64,000 nucleotides of DNA from contig NZ_DASYHS010000024.1 of NCBI RefSeq assembly GCF_035998295.1, positions 1 to 64,000 on the forward strand. The letters are read 5' to 3'. The notes beneath the pieces are model-generated. The model saw only the letters and a program-made list of their open reading frames with translations, ran no database searches and was not told where the DNA came from. This document shows positions 32,204 to 40,912 of the stretch, piece by piece. The stretch comes from DASYHS01 sp035998295. GTDB taxonomy: Bacteria > Pseudomonadota > Alphaproteobacteria > Azospirillales > Azospirillaceae. The first letter of the stretch is position 1, and the number at the start of each line of letters is the position of its first letter. Position numbers and translations under genes: made by a program.

Positions 32204-34039
32204 CTGACCGCCCGCTTCATCCCCACCGTGGCAGCCCGAATCGCCCTCGTCCTGCCGCTCCTGGGAACTCCGCTATCCCTGCCGGCCCCGGTCTTTGCGC
32301 AGGAGGCGGCCTACCGCGTGGATCTGACCGGGATCGACGACTCGGAGCTGCGCGAGCTGATCGAGGAGGCCTCCTCCCTGTTCAGCCTCGCCGACGATCC
32401 GCCTCCCAGCCTCGTCGGGCTGCAGCGCCGGATCGAGGCCGACCGCGGCCGCGTCGAGGCGGCGCTCCGCTCGGTCGGCTACTATGCCGGCACCGTCGAC
32501 GTGGCGGTCGACTCGGCCGCCGATCCCATCGAGGTCCGAATCGCCGTCGAGCCCGGCCCGCGCTACACCTTCGGCGAGGTCGCGGTCGTCGGGCCGGAAG
32601 GGCGGCCCCTGGAGGAGGTCACGGTCGAGCGCGACGCGCTCGCGCTGCCGCAGGGCGCGCCGGCGCTCGCGCGCGACGTGGTCGCGGCGCAGTCCCGCCT
32701 GGAGGAGCTGGTGGTCGCCCGGGGCTACGCCTTCGCCGAGGTCCCCGACCGCGAGATCGTGGTCGACCATTCGGATCGGACCATGGACGTGACCTTCGTC
32801 GTCGCCCCGGGCGACGCCGTCCTGCTCGGGCCCGTGACGATCCGAGGGCTGGAGCGGGTCGACGAGGACCTGGTGCGCGGCCGCATCCCCTGGGATCCCG
32901 GCGCCCGCTTCCGCCCGGAGCTGCTGGCGCGAGCGCGCGAGCGCATTTCGGATCTCGGCCCCTTCGCGTCGGTCAGGGTGGACCTGGCCGAGGAGACCGG
33001 CGCCGACGGGCTGACGCCGGTCGTGGTGGAGGTCGTCGAGCGGCCGCGCAGGGTGATCGGCGCGGCGGTCGCCTTTTCGACGACGGAGGGGCTGGGCGTC
33101 GAGGCGTTCTGGGGCCATCGCAACCTGTTCGGCGGCGGCGAGCAGTTCGACATCTCGGGTTTCGCCAGCGGCATCGGCGTCGATTCCGTCAGCGCGGACG
33201 TCGTCGAGGAGACGGATTTCGGGATCGACGTCGAGTTCCGCAAACCCGACGTCTTCGCGGTCGACCAGACCCTGATCGCCAGCCTGGAACTGCTTACCGA
33301 GCGGCCGGAGGCCTATGACCGCGAGGCCGTGACCGCGTCCGTCCGGCTGTCGCGGGTGCTGTCCGGAGGGCTGACCGCAGGTTACGGCGTCACCGTCGAG
33401 CGGTCCCGCATCCAGGAGGCGGAGCGGTCCACCACGAGCACCCTGTTCGGCGTGCCGCTGTCGGTCGCGTGGGACGTGACGGACGACCTCCTCGACCCGT
33501 CCGAAGGCGTGCGCACCGAGCTGCTGACGACCCCGTGGGTCCAGTCCGGCGCCGCCGACGCGCGGTTCCTCGCCAGCCGCTGGACCACGTCCGCCTACCA
33601 GAGCTTCCTGGAGGACGATTTGACCCTCGCCGGCCGGGTCTCCTTCGGCAGCATCGCCGGAGCCGAGGTCGAGGAGATCCCCGCCGACAAGCGCTTCTAC
33701 GCCGGCGGCGGCGGTTCGATCCGGGGCTTCGGCTTCCAGAGGGTCGGGCCGGCCGACGCCTTCGGCGACCCGCGGGGCGGACGCTCGCTGTTCGAGATCG
33801 GCGCCGAACTGCGCTACCGCCTGACCGACACCATCGGGATCGTTCCGTTCGTGGACGGCGGCAACGTCTTCGACACGACGCTGCCCAGTTTCGACGAGGA
33901 GCTGAAATGGGGGGCCGGCCTGGGTCTGCGCTACTTCACGGGTTTCGGGCCGTTGCGCGCCGACGTCGCCGTTCCGCTCAACCCCGAACCCGGGGACGAC
34001 CGGTGGGCGCTCTATCTCAGCATCGGGCAGGCGTTCTGA
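32204..34039 (+). CDS. tamA: Outer-membrane Omp85-family translocation module protein TamA
   Basis: TamA is a 16-strand outer-membrane barrel with three periplasmic POTRA domains; with TamB it moves proteins or lipids to the outer membrane. An N-terminal signal (IALVLPLLGTPLSLPAPVFA) is cut before QEAAYRV. POTRA-like units run to about residue 275. The barrel follows, with the strand-6/L6-type signature YAGGGGSIRGFGFQRVG, and a terminal Phe (LSIGQAF) typical of barrel assembly signals. Start choice is difficult: the best Shine-Dalgarno (AAGGAG) sits eight bases before a CTG, used here, while the nearest conventional start is a GTG eight codons later. tamB follows by about 90 bases. Confidence 0.92.
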   Translation: MTARFIPTVAARIALVLPLLGTPLSLPAPVFAQEAAYRVDLTGIDDSELRELIEEASSLFSLADDPPPSLVGLQRRIEADRGRVEAALRSVGYYAGTVDVAVDSAADPIEVRIAVEPGPRYTFGEVAVVGPEGRPLEEVTVERDALALPQGAPALARDVVAAQSRLEELVVARGYAFAEVPDREIVVDHSDRTMDVTFVVAPGDAVLLGPVTIRGLERVDEDLVRGRIPWDPGARFRPELLARARERISDLGPFASVRVDLAEETGADGLTPVVVEVVERPRRVIGAAVAFSTTEGLGVEAFWGHRNLFGGGEQFDISGFASGIGVDSVSADVVEETDFGIDVEFRKPDVFAVDQTLIASLELLTERPEAYDREAVTASVRLSRVLSGGLTAGYGVTVERSRIQEAERSTTSTLFGVPLSVAWDVTDDLLDPSEGVRTELLTTPWVQSGAADARFLASRWTTSAYQSFLEDDLTLAGRVSFGSIAGAEVEEIPADKRFYAGGGGSIRGFGFQRVGPADAFGDPRGGRSLFEIGAELRYRLTDTIGIVPFVDGGNVFDTTLPSFDEELKWGAGLGLRYFTGFGPLRADVAVPLNPEPGDDRWALYLSIGQAF

Positions 34040-34130
34040 GGGCCGACTCGGGCGATCGCCTCTGGCCTTTTGCACATTCGCGCACGACATGTGTCCCGTC
34101 CGCCACCGGCGGAACGGATCCCGGAAGGCG

Positions 34131-37100
34131 GTGTCGCGCGTAGTGAAGGTACTCAAGGTCATCGTATTCGCCCTGCTCGGGCTGGTGGCGCTGTTCGTCC
34201 TGGCCGGTGCGGCGGCGGTGTTCTGGCTCGGCACCGAACCGGGGCGGGGCTGGCTTGCCGCCACGATCGAGGAAGCGGCGAGCGGACCCGGCCAGCGGGT
34301 CGAGATCGGCTCGACGCAAGGCTCGCCGTTCGGGACGCTGGTCGTCCGCGACGTCGCGGTCGCGGACGACGAGGGCGTCTGGCTCGCCGTCGACGAAGCC
34401 CGGCTTGCCTGGGAGCCGCTGGCGCTGCTTCGCCGGCGCCTCCAGGTCGATGCGATCGAGGTCGGCAGCCTCGATCTGCGCCGCCTGCCGTCCGGACCGG
34501 AAGACGAGACCGAGGAGGGCGGGCCTCCCGGCCTGCCGGACCTGCCGGTGACGGTGGCGCTCGACCGGCTCGCCGTCGAGCGCCTGCATCTCGGCAAGGC
34601 GGTGCTGGGGACCGAGGACGCGGCGGTCCAGGTCGCCGGGTCGGCGCTGCTCGGCGAGGCGGGGCGCAGCCTCTCGGTCAAGCTGGGGGTCGACCGGATC
34701 GACGGCCGCGCCGGGTCGGTGGCGCTCGACGTCCTGCTGGTGCCCGACGAGGATCGCCTCGACCTCGCGCTCTCGGTCGCCGAGCCCGAGGGCGGCATCA
34801 TCGCGCGGCTGGCCGGACTCCCGGGCCAGCCGCCGGTGACGGCGAGCCTCGACGGCACCGGCACGCTCGCGGACTGGCAGGGCCGCCTGGAGGCGGCCGC
34901 CGGCCCCGGCCTCGCGCTCGCCGCCGACCTTTCCGTGGAGCGGGCCGGGGAGCTGGACGGGGAGCAGGGCGGTCACCGCGTCGCCGTTTCGGCGTCGGGC
35001 ACCGTCGATGCGCTGCTGGCGTCGCTGCCGGACGACGTCCGCGCGGCGGTGGGAGACCGGCCCCGGCTGGACCTGCTCGTCGTGGTGCCCGGGTCGGGAC
35101 CTCTCGGCATAGAGCGGGCCGAGGTCGAGCTTGCCGCCCTCACGGCTTCCGCCAGCGGTTCCTATGCGGCCGGGAACGCCGCCCTGGACCTGGCCTATGC
35201 CGTCGACGTCCGGCCGGAGCCGGCGCTCCAGCGTCTGGCGGGCGACGCTTCCTGGCGGTCGCTCTCGCTCGAAGGCACGCTGACGGGGCCGGTAGACGCG
35301 CCGCAGGTGACGGCGACCTTGCGGGCGGAGCAGCCAGCGGTCGCCGGGTTCGCCGCGCGGGAGGCCGTCGCGACGGTACGGGCGGACCCTGTGGATGAGC
35401 CCGCGGGATCGGCGGCCTTCGCCGTCCGGACCGACGGCGAGGTGGCCGGGCTCGCCCTTCCCGACCCGGCCCTGGCGCAGGCCTTGGGCGAGACGCTGAC
35501 CTGGGAGGGATCGGCCGTCGTCGCCCCCGAGGCCGGCACGCTGCGCCTCGAACGCCTGATCGCCGGCACGGCGTCCGGCGATCTCTCGGTGTCGGGCACC
35601 GCCGCGCTTTCCGGCGAGAGCGCGGATCTGCGCGTCGTGCTGGATGTGCCGGCGCTCGCCGCGTTCGCACCGCTCCTCGGCGTTCCCCTGGAGGGCGGGG
35701 CCGGCCTGACGGCCGAGGTGGCGCTGGCCGGCGGGGCGGTGGAAGCGACGCTCGCGGGTGCTGCGCGCGATCTCGTGACCGGGATACCCCCGGCGGACGC
35801 GCTGCTCGGCGGCGCGGTCGATCTCGCGGCCACCGTGGGCGTTTCGCCCGGCGGGGACGTCGCGGTCGAGGGGCTGCGCCTCTCCGCGGACCGCCTGGGC
35901 GTGACGGGGCAGGCGACGCTGGCCGGAGGGGATCTGGCGGCGTCCTGGCGGGCCGAGGCCGGCGACCTCGCGGCGCTGGGAGACGCGGTCGGCCAGCCGC
36001 TCTCGGGCGGGCTGGTCGTCGAAGGCAGCGCCACCGGCAGCCCCGAGGCGCCGGTCGTGAGCGTGCGGGCGGCGGGCCGCGACCTCGTCGTCGCGGGCAC
36101 GGCGCTCGGCGCCCCGGTCCTCGACCTGGACGTCCGGGACCTGGCCGCCGGGCCGCGCGGGCGCGCGGAACTGACCGCGGTGGTCGAGGGGCTGCCCCTC
36201 CAACTGGCAACCACCTATGCGCTGCGTGACGGCACGCTGGCGCTCGACGGGCTCGAACTGGCGGCCGGGTCGGCCCGGGCGGCCGGCGATCTTGCCGTGG
36301 ACCTCGCCACCGCGACCGTCGCCGGCCGGCTGGACGGGCAGGTGCCCGATCTCGCGCCGTTCGCGGCGCTGGCGGGGACGGACCTGCGCGGCAGCACCGG
36401 GTTCGAGGTCCGGCTCACGGCCCCGCAGGGGCGCCAGTCCGTCGGGATCGTCGCCGGCGTGGACGGGCTGCGGGTGCTCGACGGCGGCGAGCCCAGCTTC
36501 CTGGCCGGGCGCCTCGACCTGCGCGCCGAGGTCGCGGACCTGCTCGGCACGCCGGCCGGCAGCGTCGAGGTGGAGGGGACCGATGCGCTCGCCGGAGGGG
36601 CCAGCCTCGCGGTCTTCGGCGCCGAGGCCGAGGGCAGCCTGGAGCGTGCGGATTTCCGCGCCTCGGCCGAAGGCGGGGCCGGACAGCCTTTCCAGATCGA
36701 GACGGCCGGGACCTTCGCCGCCGGCGGGGAGGCCAGCCGCGTGGCACTCGACCGTTTCCGGGGCATCTACGGCGACGAGCCCTTCGAGCTCGCGCAGCCG
36801 GCCGCCCTGGTCTTCGGCGACGGCATCGCGGTGGAGGACCTGCGTCTGCGCAGCGGCGCCGCCGCCCTCGCGGCGGATGCCCGCATCGGTGCCGACGCGC
36901 TGGAGGGGCAGATCCGCCTCGACCGGATACCGCTGGATCTCGCGAGGCTCTTCGACCCGACGCTCGGGTTGGACGGGACGCTGGACGGCACGGCGGTCCT
37001 CTCCGGCTCTCCGGCCGATCCCAGGGCCGAGGTGGAGGTGCGCCTGTCCGGCGCCGGGGCTGCGGCCGTGCGCGACGCGGGGGTCGAAGGGGTCGACGCC

Positions 37101-38618
37101 AGGGCGACGGCCCTCTGGCGCGGCGGGGAACTGGCGGTCGAGGGCACGGCGACCACCGAGCGCGAGGGGGTCGACCTGAGTTTCTCGGCGACGGTGCCGC
37201 TGGTGATGGACCCGGTGACGCTGGTGCCGGCGGTACCCGACCCGGCGCCGCTGCGCGCCGGGGTCCAGGGACGGGTCGATCTCGCGCGGTTCGACGACCT
37301 GCTCGCGGCCACCGGCGACCGCGTCGAGGGGACCCTCGACGTCGACCTGAGCGTGACCGGCACGCTCGGCGAGCCGCAGGTCGGCGGCACCGCTGTCCTC
37401 GCCGGCGGCCGTTACGAGAACCAGGCCACCGGGGCGGTCGTCACCGACCTGACGGCGCGTCTGGTCGGCGAGGGCACCCGCCTCGTCCTGTCGGAGTTCT
37501 CGGGCCGGACGCCGGGAGGCGGCAACCTGCGCGCCAAGGGCACGATCGACCTCGACCCGGCGGCGGCGCGCCAGATCTCGGTGGAGGTCGTGGCCAATGA
37601 CGCCCGGCTGTTGCGCACCGACCTCGCGACCGCGTCGGTCAGCGCCGACCTGCTGCTTTCCGGCACCTTCGAGCGCTCGGACCTCGCCGGGAAGATCCGC
37701 ATCCGGCGCGCGGAGATCCGGGTGCCCGACCGCCTGCCGCCGGGAATCGTCGAGCTGGACGTGGTCGAGGTGAACGGCGAGCGGCCCACGGTGCGGGTGG
37801 ACGGCCGGCCCCCGATTCCCCGCCGCAAGCCGGGCGGGCCCAACGCCGCCGTCGCCGGCACCGGGGGCGTCGCGCCCGCGCCCGCGGCGGCCGAACCGGG
37901 CATGGTGGTCGGCCTGGACGTCGTCGTGTCGGCCGAGAACCAGGTCTTCGTGCGCGGCCGCGGGCTCGACGCCGAACTCGGGGGAGAGCTCCTGCTCGAC
38001 GGGACGGTCTCCAACCCGAGGATCACCGGCGATCTGGAGATGATCCAGGGCGAGCTCGACCTCCTGGCGCAACGGTTCGAGTTCACCCGCGGCAACATTT
38101 CCTTCGTCGGCGACGGCCAGCTGATCCCCCGCCTCGACCTCGCGGCCGAGACGTCGGCGGGCGACGTCAAGGCGATCGTCGCCGTCACGGGGCCGGTGAC
38201 GGAACCCAACATCGAGCTGTCCTCGCAACCCGCCCTGCCGCAGGACGAGGTCCTGTCGCGCATCCTGTTCGGCAGGGCGACCGGCCAGCTCACGGCCTTC
38301 CAGGCGGTCCAGCTCGCCCAGAGCGCGGCGCAGCTCGCCGGGTACGGCGGCGGCCCCGGCATCCTCGACCGGGTCCGCCGTTCGATCGGGGTCGATCGCC
38401 TGGAGATCACCAGCGGCGAGGAGGGGGGCGGGCCGACCGGCTTCGGGGCGGGACGCTACCTGTCGGAGGACGTCTATGTCGGCGTCGAGCAGGACGTCCG
38501 CGAGGGCGGCACGCGGGCCAAGGTCGAACTGGACGTCACCGACAACGTCCAGGTGGAGGCCGACGTCGGCGGGCGCAAAGGCGGCCGCGTCGGCCTGCGG
38601 TTCGAGTGGGAGTACTGA
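34131..38618 (+). CDS. tamB: Translocation and assembly module subunit TamB
   Basis: TamB (DUF490, AsmA-like) is anchored in the inner membrane and spans the periplasm to TamA as a long beta-taco groove. The 1495-residue chain begins with a single membrane helix (VIVFALLGLVALFVLAGAAAVF). The body is a long series of Gly/Ala/Asp/Val-rich beta repeats, with recurring patterns such as LDG-x-x-x-G and RAEGD. It ends in a conserved TamB domain of about 300 residues, including GELLLDGTVSNPRITGDLEM, FTRGNISFVGDG, DEVLSRILFGRATGQLTAFQAVQLA, and a C-terminal aromatic strand LRFEWEY. The GTG start was chosen because GGAAGG precedes it and it places the helix at the N-terminus; an ATG 14 codons upstream is an alternative. 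Confidence 0.95.
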   Translation: MSRVVKVLKVIVFALLGLVALFVLAGAAAVFWLGTEPGRGWLAATIEEAASGPGQRVEIGSTQGSPFGTLVVRDVAVADDEGVWLAVDEARLAWEPLALLRRRLQVDAIEVGSLDLRRLPSGPEDETEEGGPPGLPDLPVTVALDRLAVERLHLGKAVLGTEDAAVQVAGSALLGEAGRSLSVKLGVDRIDGRAGSVALDVLLVPDEDRLDLALSVAEPEGGIIARLAGLPGQPPVTASLDGTGTLADWQGRLEAAAGPGLALAADLSVERAGELDGEQGGHRVAVSASGTVDALLASLPDDVRAAVGDRPRLDLLVVVPGSGPLGIERAEVELAALTASASGSYAAGNAALDLAYAVDVRPEPALQRLAGDASWRSLSLEGTLTGPVDAPQVTATLRAEQPAVAGFAAREAVATVRADPVDEPAGSAAFAVRTDGEVAGLALPDPALAQALGETLTWEGSAVVAPEAGTLRLERLIAGTASGDLSVSGTAALSGESADLRVVLDVPALAAFAPLLGVPLEGGAGLTAEVALAGGAVEATLAGAARDLVTGIPPADALLGGAVDLAATVGVSPGGDVAVEGLRLSADRLGVTGQATLAGGDLAASWRAEAGDLAALGDAVGQPLSGGLVVEGSATGSPEAPVVSVRAAGRDLVVAGTALGAPVLDLDVRDLAAGPRGRAELTAVVEGLPLQLATTYALRDGTLALDGLELAAGSARAAGDLAVDLATATVAGRLDGQVPDLAPFAALAGTDLRGSTGFEVRLTAPQGRQSVGIVAGVDGLRVLDGGEPSFLAGRLDLRAEVADLLGTPAGSVEVEGTDALAGGASLAVFGAEAEGSLERADFRASAEGGAGQPFQIETAGTFAAGGEASRVALDRFRGIYGDEPFELAQPAALVFGDGIAVEDLRLRSGAAALAADARIGADALEGQIRLDRIPLDLARLFDPTLGLDGTLDGTAVLSGSPADPRAEVEVRLSGAGAAAVRDAGVEGVDARATALWRGGELAVEGTATTEREGVDLSFSATVPLVMDPVTLVPAVPDPAPLRAGVQGRVDLARFDDLLAATGDRVEGTLDVDLSVTGTLGEPQVGGTAVLAGGRYENQATGAVVTDLTARLVGEGTRLVLSEFSGRTPGGGNLRAKGTIDLDPAAARQISVEVVANDARLLRTDLATASVSADLLLSGTFERSDLAGKIRIRRAEIRVPDRLPPGIVELDVVEVNGERPTVRVDGRPPIPRRKPGGPNAAVAGTGGVAPAPAAAEPGMVVGLDVVVSAENQVFVRGRGLDAELGGELLLDGTVSNPRITGDLEMIQGELDLLAQRFEFTRGNISFVGDGQLIPRLDLAAETSAGDVKAIVAVTGPVTEPNIELSSQPALPQDEVLSRILFGRATGQLTAFQAVQLAQSAAQLAGYGGGPGILDRVRRSIGVDRLEITSGEEGGGPTGFGAGRYLSEDVYVGVEQDVREGGTRAKVELDVTDNVQVEADVGGRKGGRVGLRFEWEY

Positions 38619-38630
38619 CCGCGCGGCGGG

Positions 38631-39686
38631 TCAGCCGGGTCCCTGCTGACCGGTCGCCTCCCGCTCCGCCAGTTCCCGGATCGCCCTCGCGAGGCCGTCG
38701 CGCGCCTCGACCGCCCGCTGGCGGGCGCTGTCGTCGGCCTCGTTGAAGAACACCGTGAAGATGCCGTTGCCGGTCAGGTAGAGCAGCATGGAGACGTTGA
38801 TCTTGCGGTCGGTGGCCGTGCACGTCGCCTCCGCGGTGCGGATGCCGACCTGCCCGACCTGCGTCGGCTCGGCGGGGACCGCCTCGAACGTCCCCGGGCA
38901 GGCCTGCTTCATGGAAGCGAGATACTGCTCCGACAGTTCCGCGATGGTGGCGCCCGGTTCCGTGTCGAACTCGCGCACGCCGCCGAAGACGCCGTCGAAC
39001 CGCCAGGCATAGTCCGCCGGCCGCTTGTCCTGCGGCATCGCGTCCAGGTTCAGTACCTGCACCTCCGTGAGGCCCGAGCGGGCGAGCACGGCGGCAAGCG
39101 ACGGAGGCAGCGGCGGGCGGGCCTGTCCTTGTCCAGGTCCCTGTGCCTGCCCCTGTGCCTGCCCGGGCCCCTGTGCGGGGGCGCCGGAGGCGATCCGCTC
39201 GGCGCAGGTCTGCAGGTCGGCGAGCGCCTGCGAGGTTCCCTTCAGCGCGAAGATGGCGTCGTCATCGGGGCCGCGCACCGTAAGCCGGCTGCCTCGGCGG
39301 AGCTGTTCGTACAGCTCGCCGTCGCGGCCGGTCTGGATCAGGATCATCGACCCGTCGGCGGCGACCGCGTCGAACTGGCGCTCGGTCCCGCCGTCGACCG
39401 AGACCTGAACCGGGAACCGGGTGCCCTGGGCGAATTCGGCTCCCGGGACCGAGATGCCGATGTTGGTCTCGCCCTGCGGGTTGCGCGCGAGCACCAGCGC
39501 CAGGCCGCTGTCGTACTGGTTCTGGGTCGCGCAATAGGCCGGGCCGCCCGCACCCGGAGGCGTCACCGGCCCGCCGGCCCATTGTCCGACCGGGGCCGGG
39601 GGAGCCGAAGTCTGGGCGGCGGCGGCGCCGGCGGCGAGGAGGGCCGTGGTGGCGAGCGCCAGGGCGCGAAGGGAGGTATGGGGCAC
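38631..39686 (-). CDS. Secreted hypothetical protein with Gln/Gly/Pro linker
   Basis: The 351-residue protein has a signal peptide (LALATTALLAAGAAAAQ) and two globular halves. The first (about 45-190) includes NPQGETNIGISVPGAEFAQG and FALKGTSQALADLQTC, reminiscent of small secreted beta-sandwich proteins of the invasion-associated-locus-B kind, though I cannot confirm that. A GPGQAQGQAQGPGQGQ low-complexity linker joins a second half (about 215-351) with paired cysteines (QACPGTFEAV, EATCTATDRK) and NGIFTVFFNEADD. The GTG start is set by the signal peptide; no clear ribosome site is seen, and the frame stays open upstream through a decayed repeat remnant. Convergent with tamB, ending 12 bases from it. 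Confidence 0.75.
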   Translation of the reverse strand: MPHTSLRALALATTALLAAGAAAAQTSAPPAPVGQWAGGPVTPPGAGGPAYCATQNQYDSGLALVLARNPQGETNIGISVPGAEFAQGTRFPVQVSVDGGTERQFDAVAADGSMILIQTGRDGELYEQLRRGSRLTVRGPDDDAIFALKGTSQALADLQTCAERIASGAPAQGPGQAQGQAQGPGQGQARPPLPPSLAAVLARSGLTEVQVLNLDAMPQDKRPADYAWRFDGVFGGVREFDTEPGATIAELSEQYLASMKQACPGTFEAVPAEPTQVGQVGIRTAEATCTATDRKINVSMLLYLTGNGIFTVFFNEADDSARQRAVEARDGLARAIRELAEREATGQQGPG

Positions 39687-39796
39687 GGCTCGGGATCCGG
39701 CAGAGGTGTCGGGGATGGAGAGTTGGGCGCAGGCTATCGATCGGCCCGCCCCGAGGCAAGGGTTCGAACGAGGCGCCAGGGCTCCGAACGCGGGTC

Positions 39797-39996
39797 GACG
39801 AGAGGGGATATTCGCGGTCAGGCGGGCCTTCAGGCTGCCGGCGCCTTGCGGAGCGGCGGTCGGCCAGCGGGTCGGCCAGCGGGTCGGCCAGCGGACCGGA
39901 GGGCAGCGGGGCGCCGAAACGTGCGGGAACGTCATGTTTCGTCACGGTCCCGGCGCGCATCTCCTCCACCGGTTCCGCCCGGACCTCGCCGCGCAT
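39797..39996 (-). pseudogene. Frameshifted 3' remnant of the coiled-coil gene
   Basis: One frame reads MRGEVRAEPVEEMRAGTV, then TKHDVPARFGAPLPSGPLADP, matching the end of the adjacent full-length gene. After the PLAD repeats the similarity moves to the next frame (TAAPQGAGSLKARL). The shift between frames shows decay. It lies just past the hairpin that follows the intact copy, exactly as at 702-926. It also occupies the region where a promoter for the secreted protein would be expected. Confidence 0.65.
39859..39894. repeat. 12-bp tandem repeat encoding PLAD/PLAG units
   Basis: Three copies of GGTCGGCCAGCG follow one another, with a partial fourth. The same 12-mer in variant form (GGCCGGCCAGCG) recurs near 40196-40226 in the intact gene, where it encodes GPLAGPLAGPLA. 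Copy number differs among the four family members in the window, as expected for slippage. Confidence 0.8.
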
Positions 39997-40061
39997 TCTT
40001 CTGCCGCACCGACCACGGCCGTCCCATCCGACGGACGCGGACGGTATCCGGTTGAGTATTT

Positions 40062-40084
40062 CCTCTCCCGTTGCACGGGAGAGG
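40062..40084 (-). terminator. Perfect 10-bp hairpin after coiled-coil gene copy 2
   Basis: The arms CCTCTCCCGT and ACGGGAGAGG enclose a 3-nt loop, 15 bases beyond the stop of the minus-strand gene. Stem and flank (GGTTGAGTATTT on the plus strand) repeat those at 648-682. There is no U-run, so transcription termination is uncertain. Confidence 0.6.
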
Positions 40085-40098
40085 GGAATTTCGCGCGA

Positions 40099-40779
40099 TT
40101 AGGCGGTCCGGGCGAACTTGCCGGTGGGGACCGGCAGGGGCTGGTCGCGCAGGCGGGTCTTCAGGCTGCCGGAGCCCTGCGGAGCGACGGCGGCCAGCGG
40201 GCCGGCCAGCGGGCCGGCCAGCGGACCAGACGGCGCCGGGGCGTCGAGACGTGCGGGAATGTCATGTTTCGTCACGGTCCCGGCGCGCATCTCGCGGCGC
40301 AGCTCGTCGCGCATCTCCTCGTGCAGTCCCGCCAGCTCCTTGCGCAGCTCCTTCAACAGTTCCGCCTGGACCTTGCCGCGCAGTTCCTCGCGCAGCTCGT
40401 CCCGGACGTCCTCGCGCAGGTCCTCGCGCAGGCGCTCGCGCTCGGCCCGGGTCACGGCGCGGACGGCGCCGACGTCCTTCTCGAAGCGCCACCGGTGGGC
40501 CAGCAGGCGGGCGGCGGCGGGGAACCGCCCCTGCTCGACCAGCTTGCCGTACAGCTCGTCGTGCTGCCGGCGCATCTGCTCGACGAGGGCCTCGTGCCGG
40601 TTCTCCTCCTCGGCGGACAGCTCGACGAGGCGGGCCCGGACGTCCGCGCGCGCCCACGGCGCCGAACCGGGCGCGCAGCCGGCGCGGCGCGCGGCCTCGG
40701 CCAGGGGCGCGCCGCGCGCGGCGATGCGGCAGAACAGTTCGATGCTCGATGCCAGCGGCTGGGCGGCGGTAGCGGCCAT
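40099..40779 (-). CDS. Coiled-coil protein of unrecognised family, copy 2 (LexA-box gene)
   Basis: This is the complete 226-residue member of the family whose other copy is cut by the left edge. Residues 10-45 (ELFCRIAARGAPLAEAARRAG) look like a helix-turn-helix. About 55-105 is the most conserved part (EALVEQMRRQHDELYGKLVEQ, then FPAAARLLAHRWRFEKDVGAV). About 110-175 is a strongly charged coiled coil, then TVTKHDIPARLDAP, a PLAG repeat linker, and a basic tail ending LRDQPLPVPTGKFARTA. GAGGAGG lies 11 bases before the ATG. A LexA box overlaps the predicted promoter, so expression should rise with DNA damage. Function unknown; DNA binding plus oligomerisation would fit a damage-response or mobile-element accessory role. 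This is inference. Confidence 0.82.
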   Translation of the reverse strand: MAATAAQPLASSIELFCRIAARGAPLAEAARRAGCAPGSAPWARADVRARLVELSAEEENRHEALVEQMRRQHDELYGKLVEQGRFPAAARLLAHRWRFEKDVGAVRAVTRAERERLREDLREDVRDELREELRGKVQAELLKELRKELAGLHEEMRDELRREMRAGTVTKHDIPARLDAPAPSGPLAGPLAGPLAAVAPQGSGSLKTRLRDQPLPVPTGKFARTA

Positions 40780-40806
40780 GGGGCGTCCTCCTCGTTCCGG
40801 TAGAAA

Positions 40807-40840
40807 GAACAATATGAGAACATATGCCGGCGACAGTCAA
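40807..40840 (-). promoter_or_regulatory. SOS promoter: LexA box overlapping -10 element
   Basis: GTTCTCATATTGTTC on the minus strand (40807-40821) is a perfect GTTC-N7-GTTC, the LexA operator of alphaproteobacteria. On the same strand TTGACT (40835-40840) and CATATT (40811-40816) are 18 bases apart and form a good sigma-70 promoter whose -10 lies inside the operator. The arrangement is that of a LexA-repressed promoter for the coiled-coil gene, whose ATG is 28 bases downstream. Confidence 0.8.
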
Positions 40841-40912
40841 GAGGCCGGCATCGGCGATTGCCTGGCGGCGTGCCCCGGCGTATGCAGGGCCGAACGGGCA
40901 GGGGAGGGGGAA

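Noticed and set aside
34017..38228. A 1400-codon minus-strand open frame antisense to tamB
   Set aside because: Low-complexity Arg/Gly/His/Asp sequence mirrors the tamB repeats; no ribosome site and no recognisable domain.
39859..39900. Short tandem repeats considered as a CRISPR array
   Set aside because: Units are 12 bp with no unique spacers, and the phase is coding (PLAD/PLAG); no cas genes are present.
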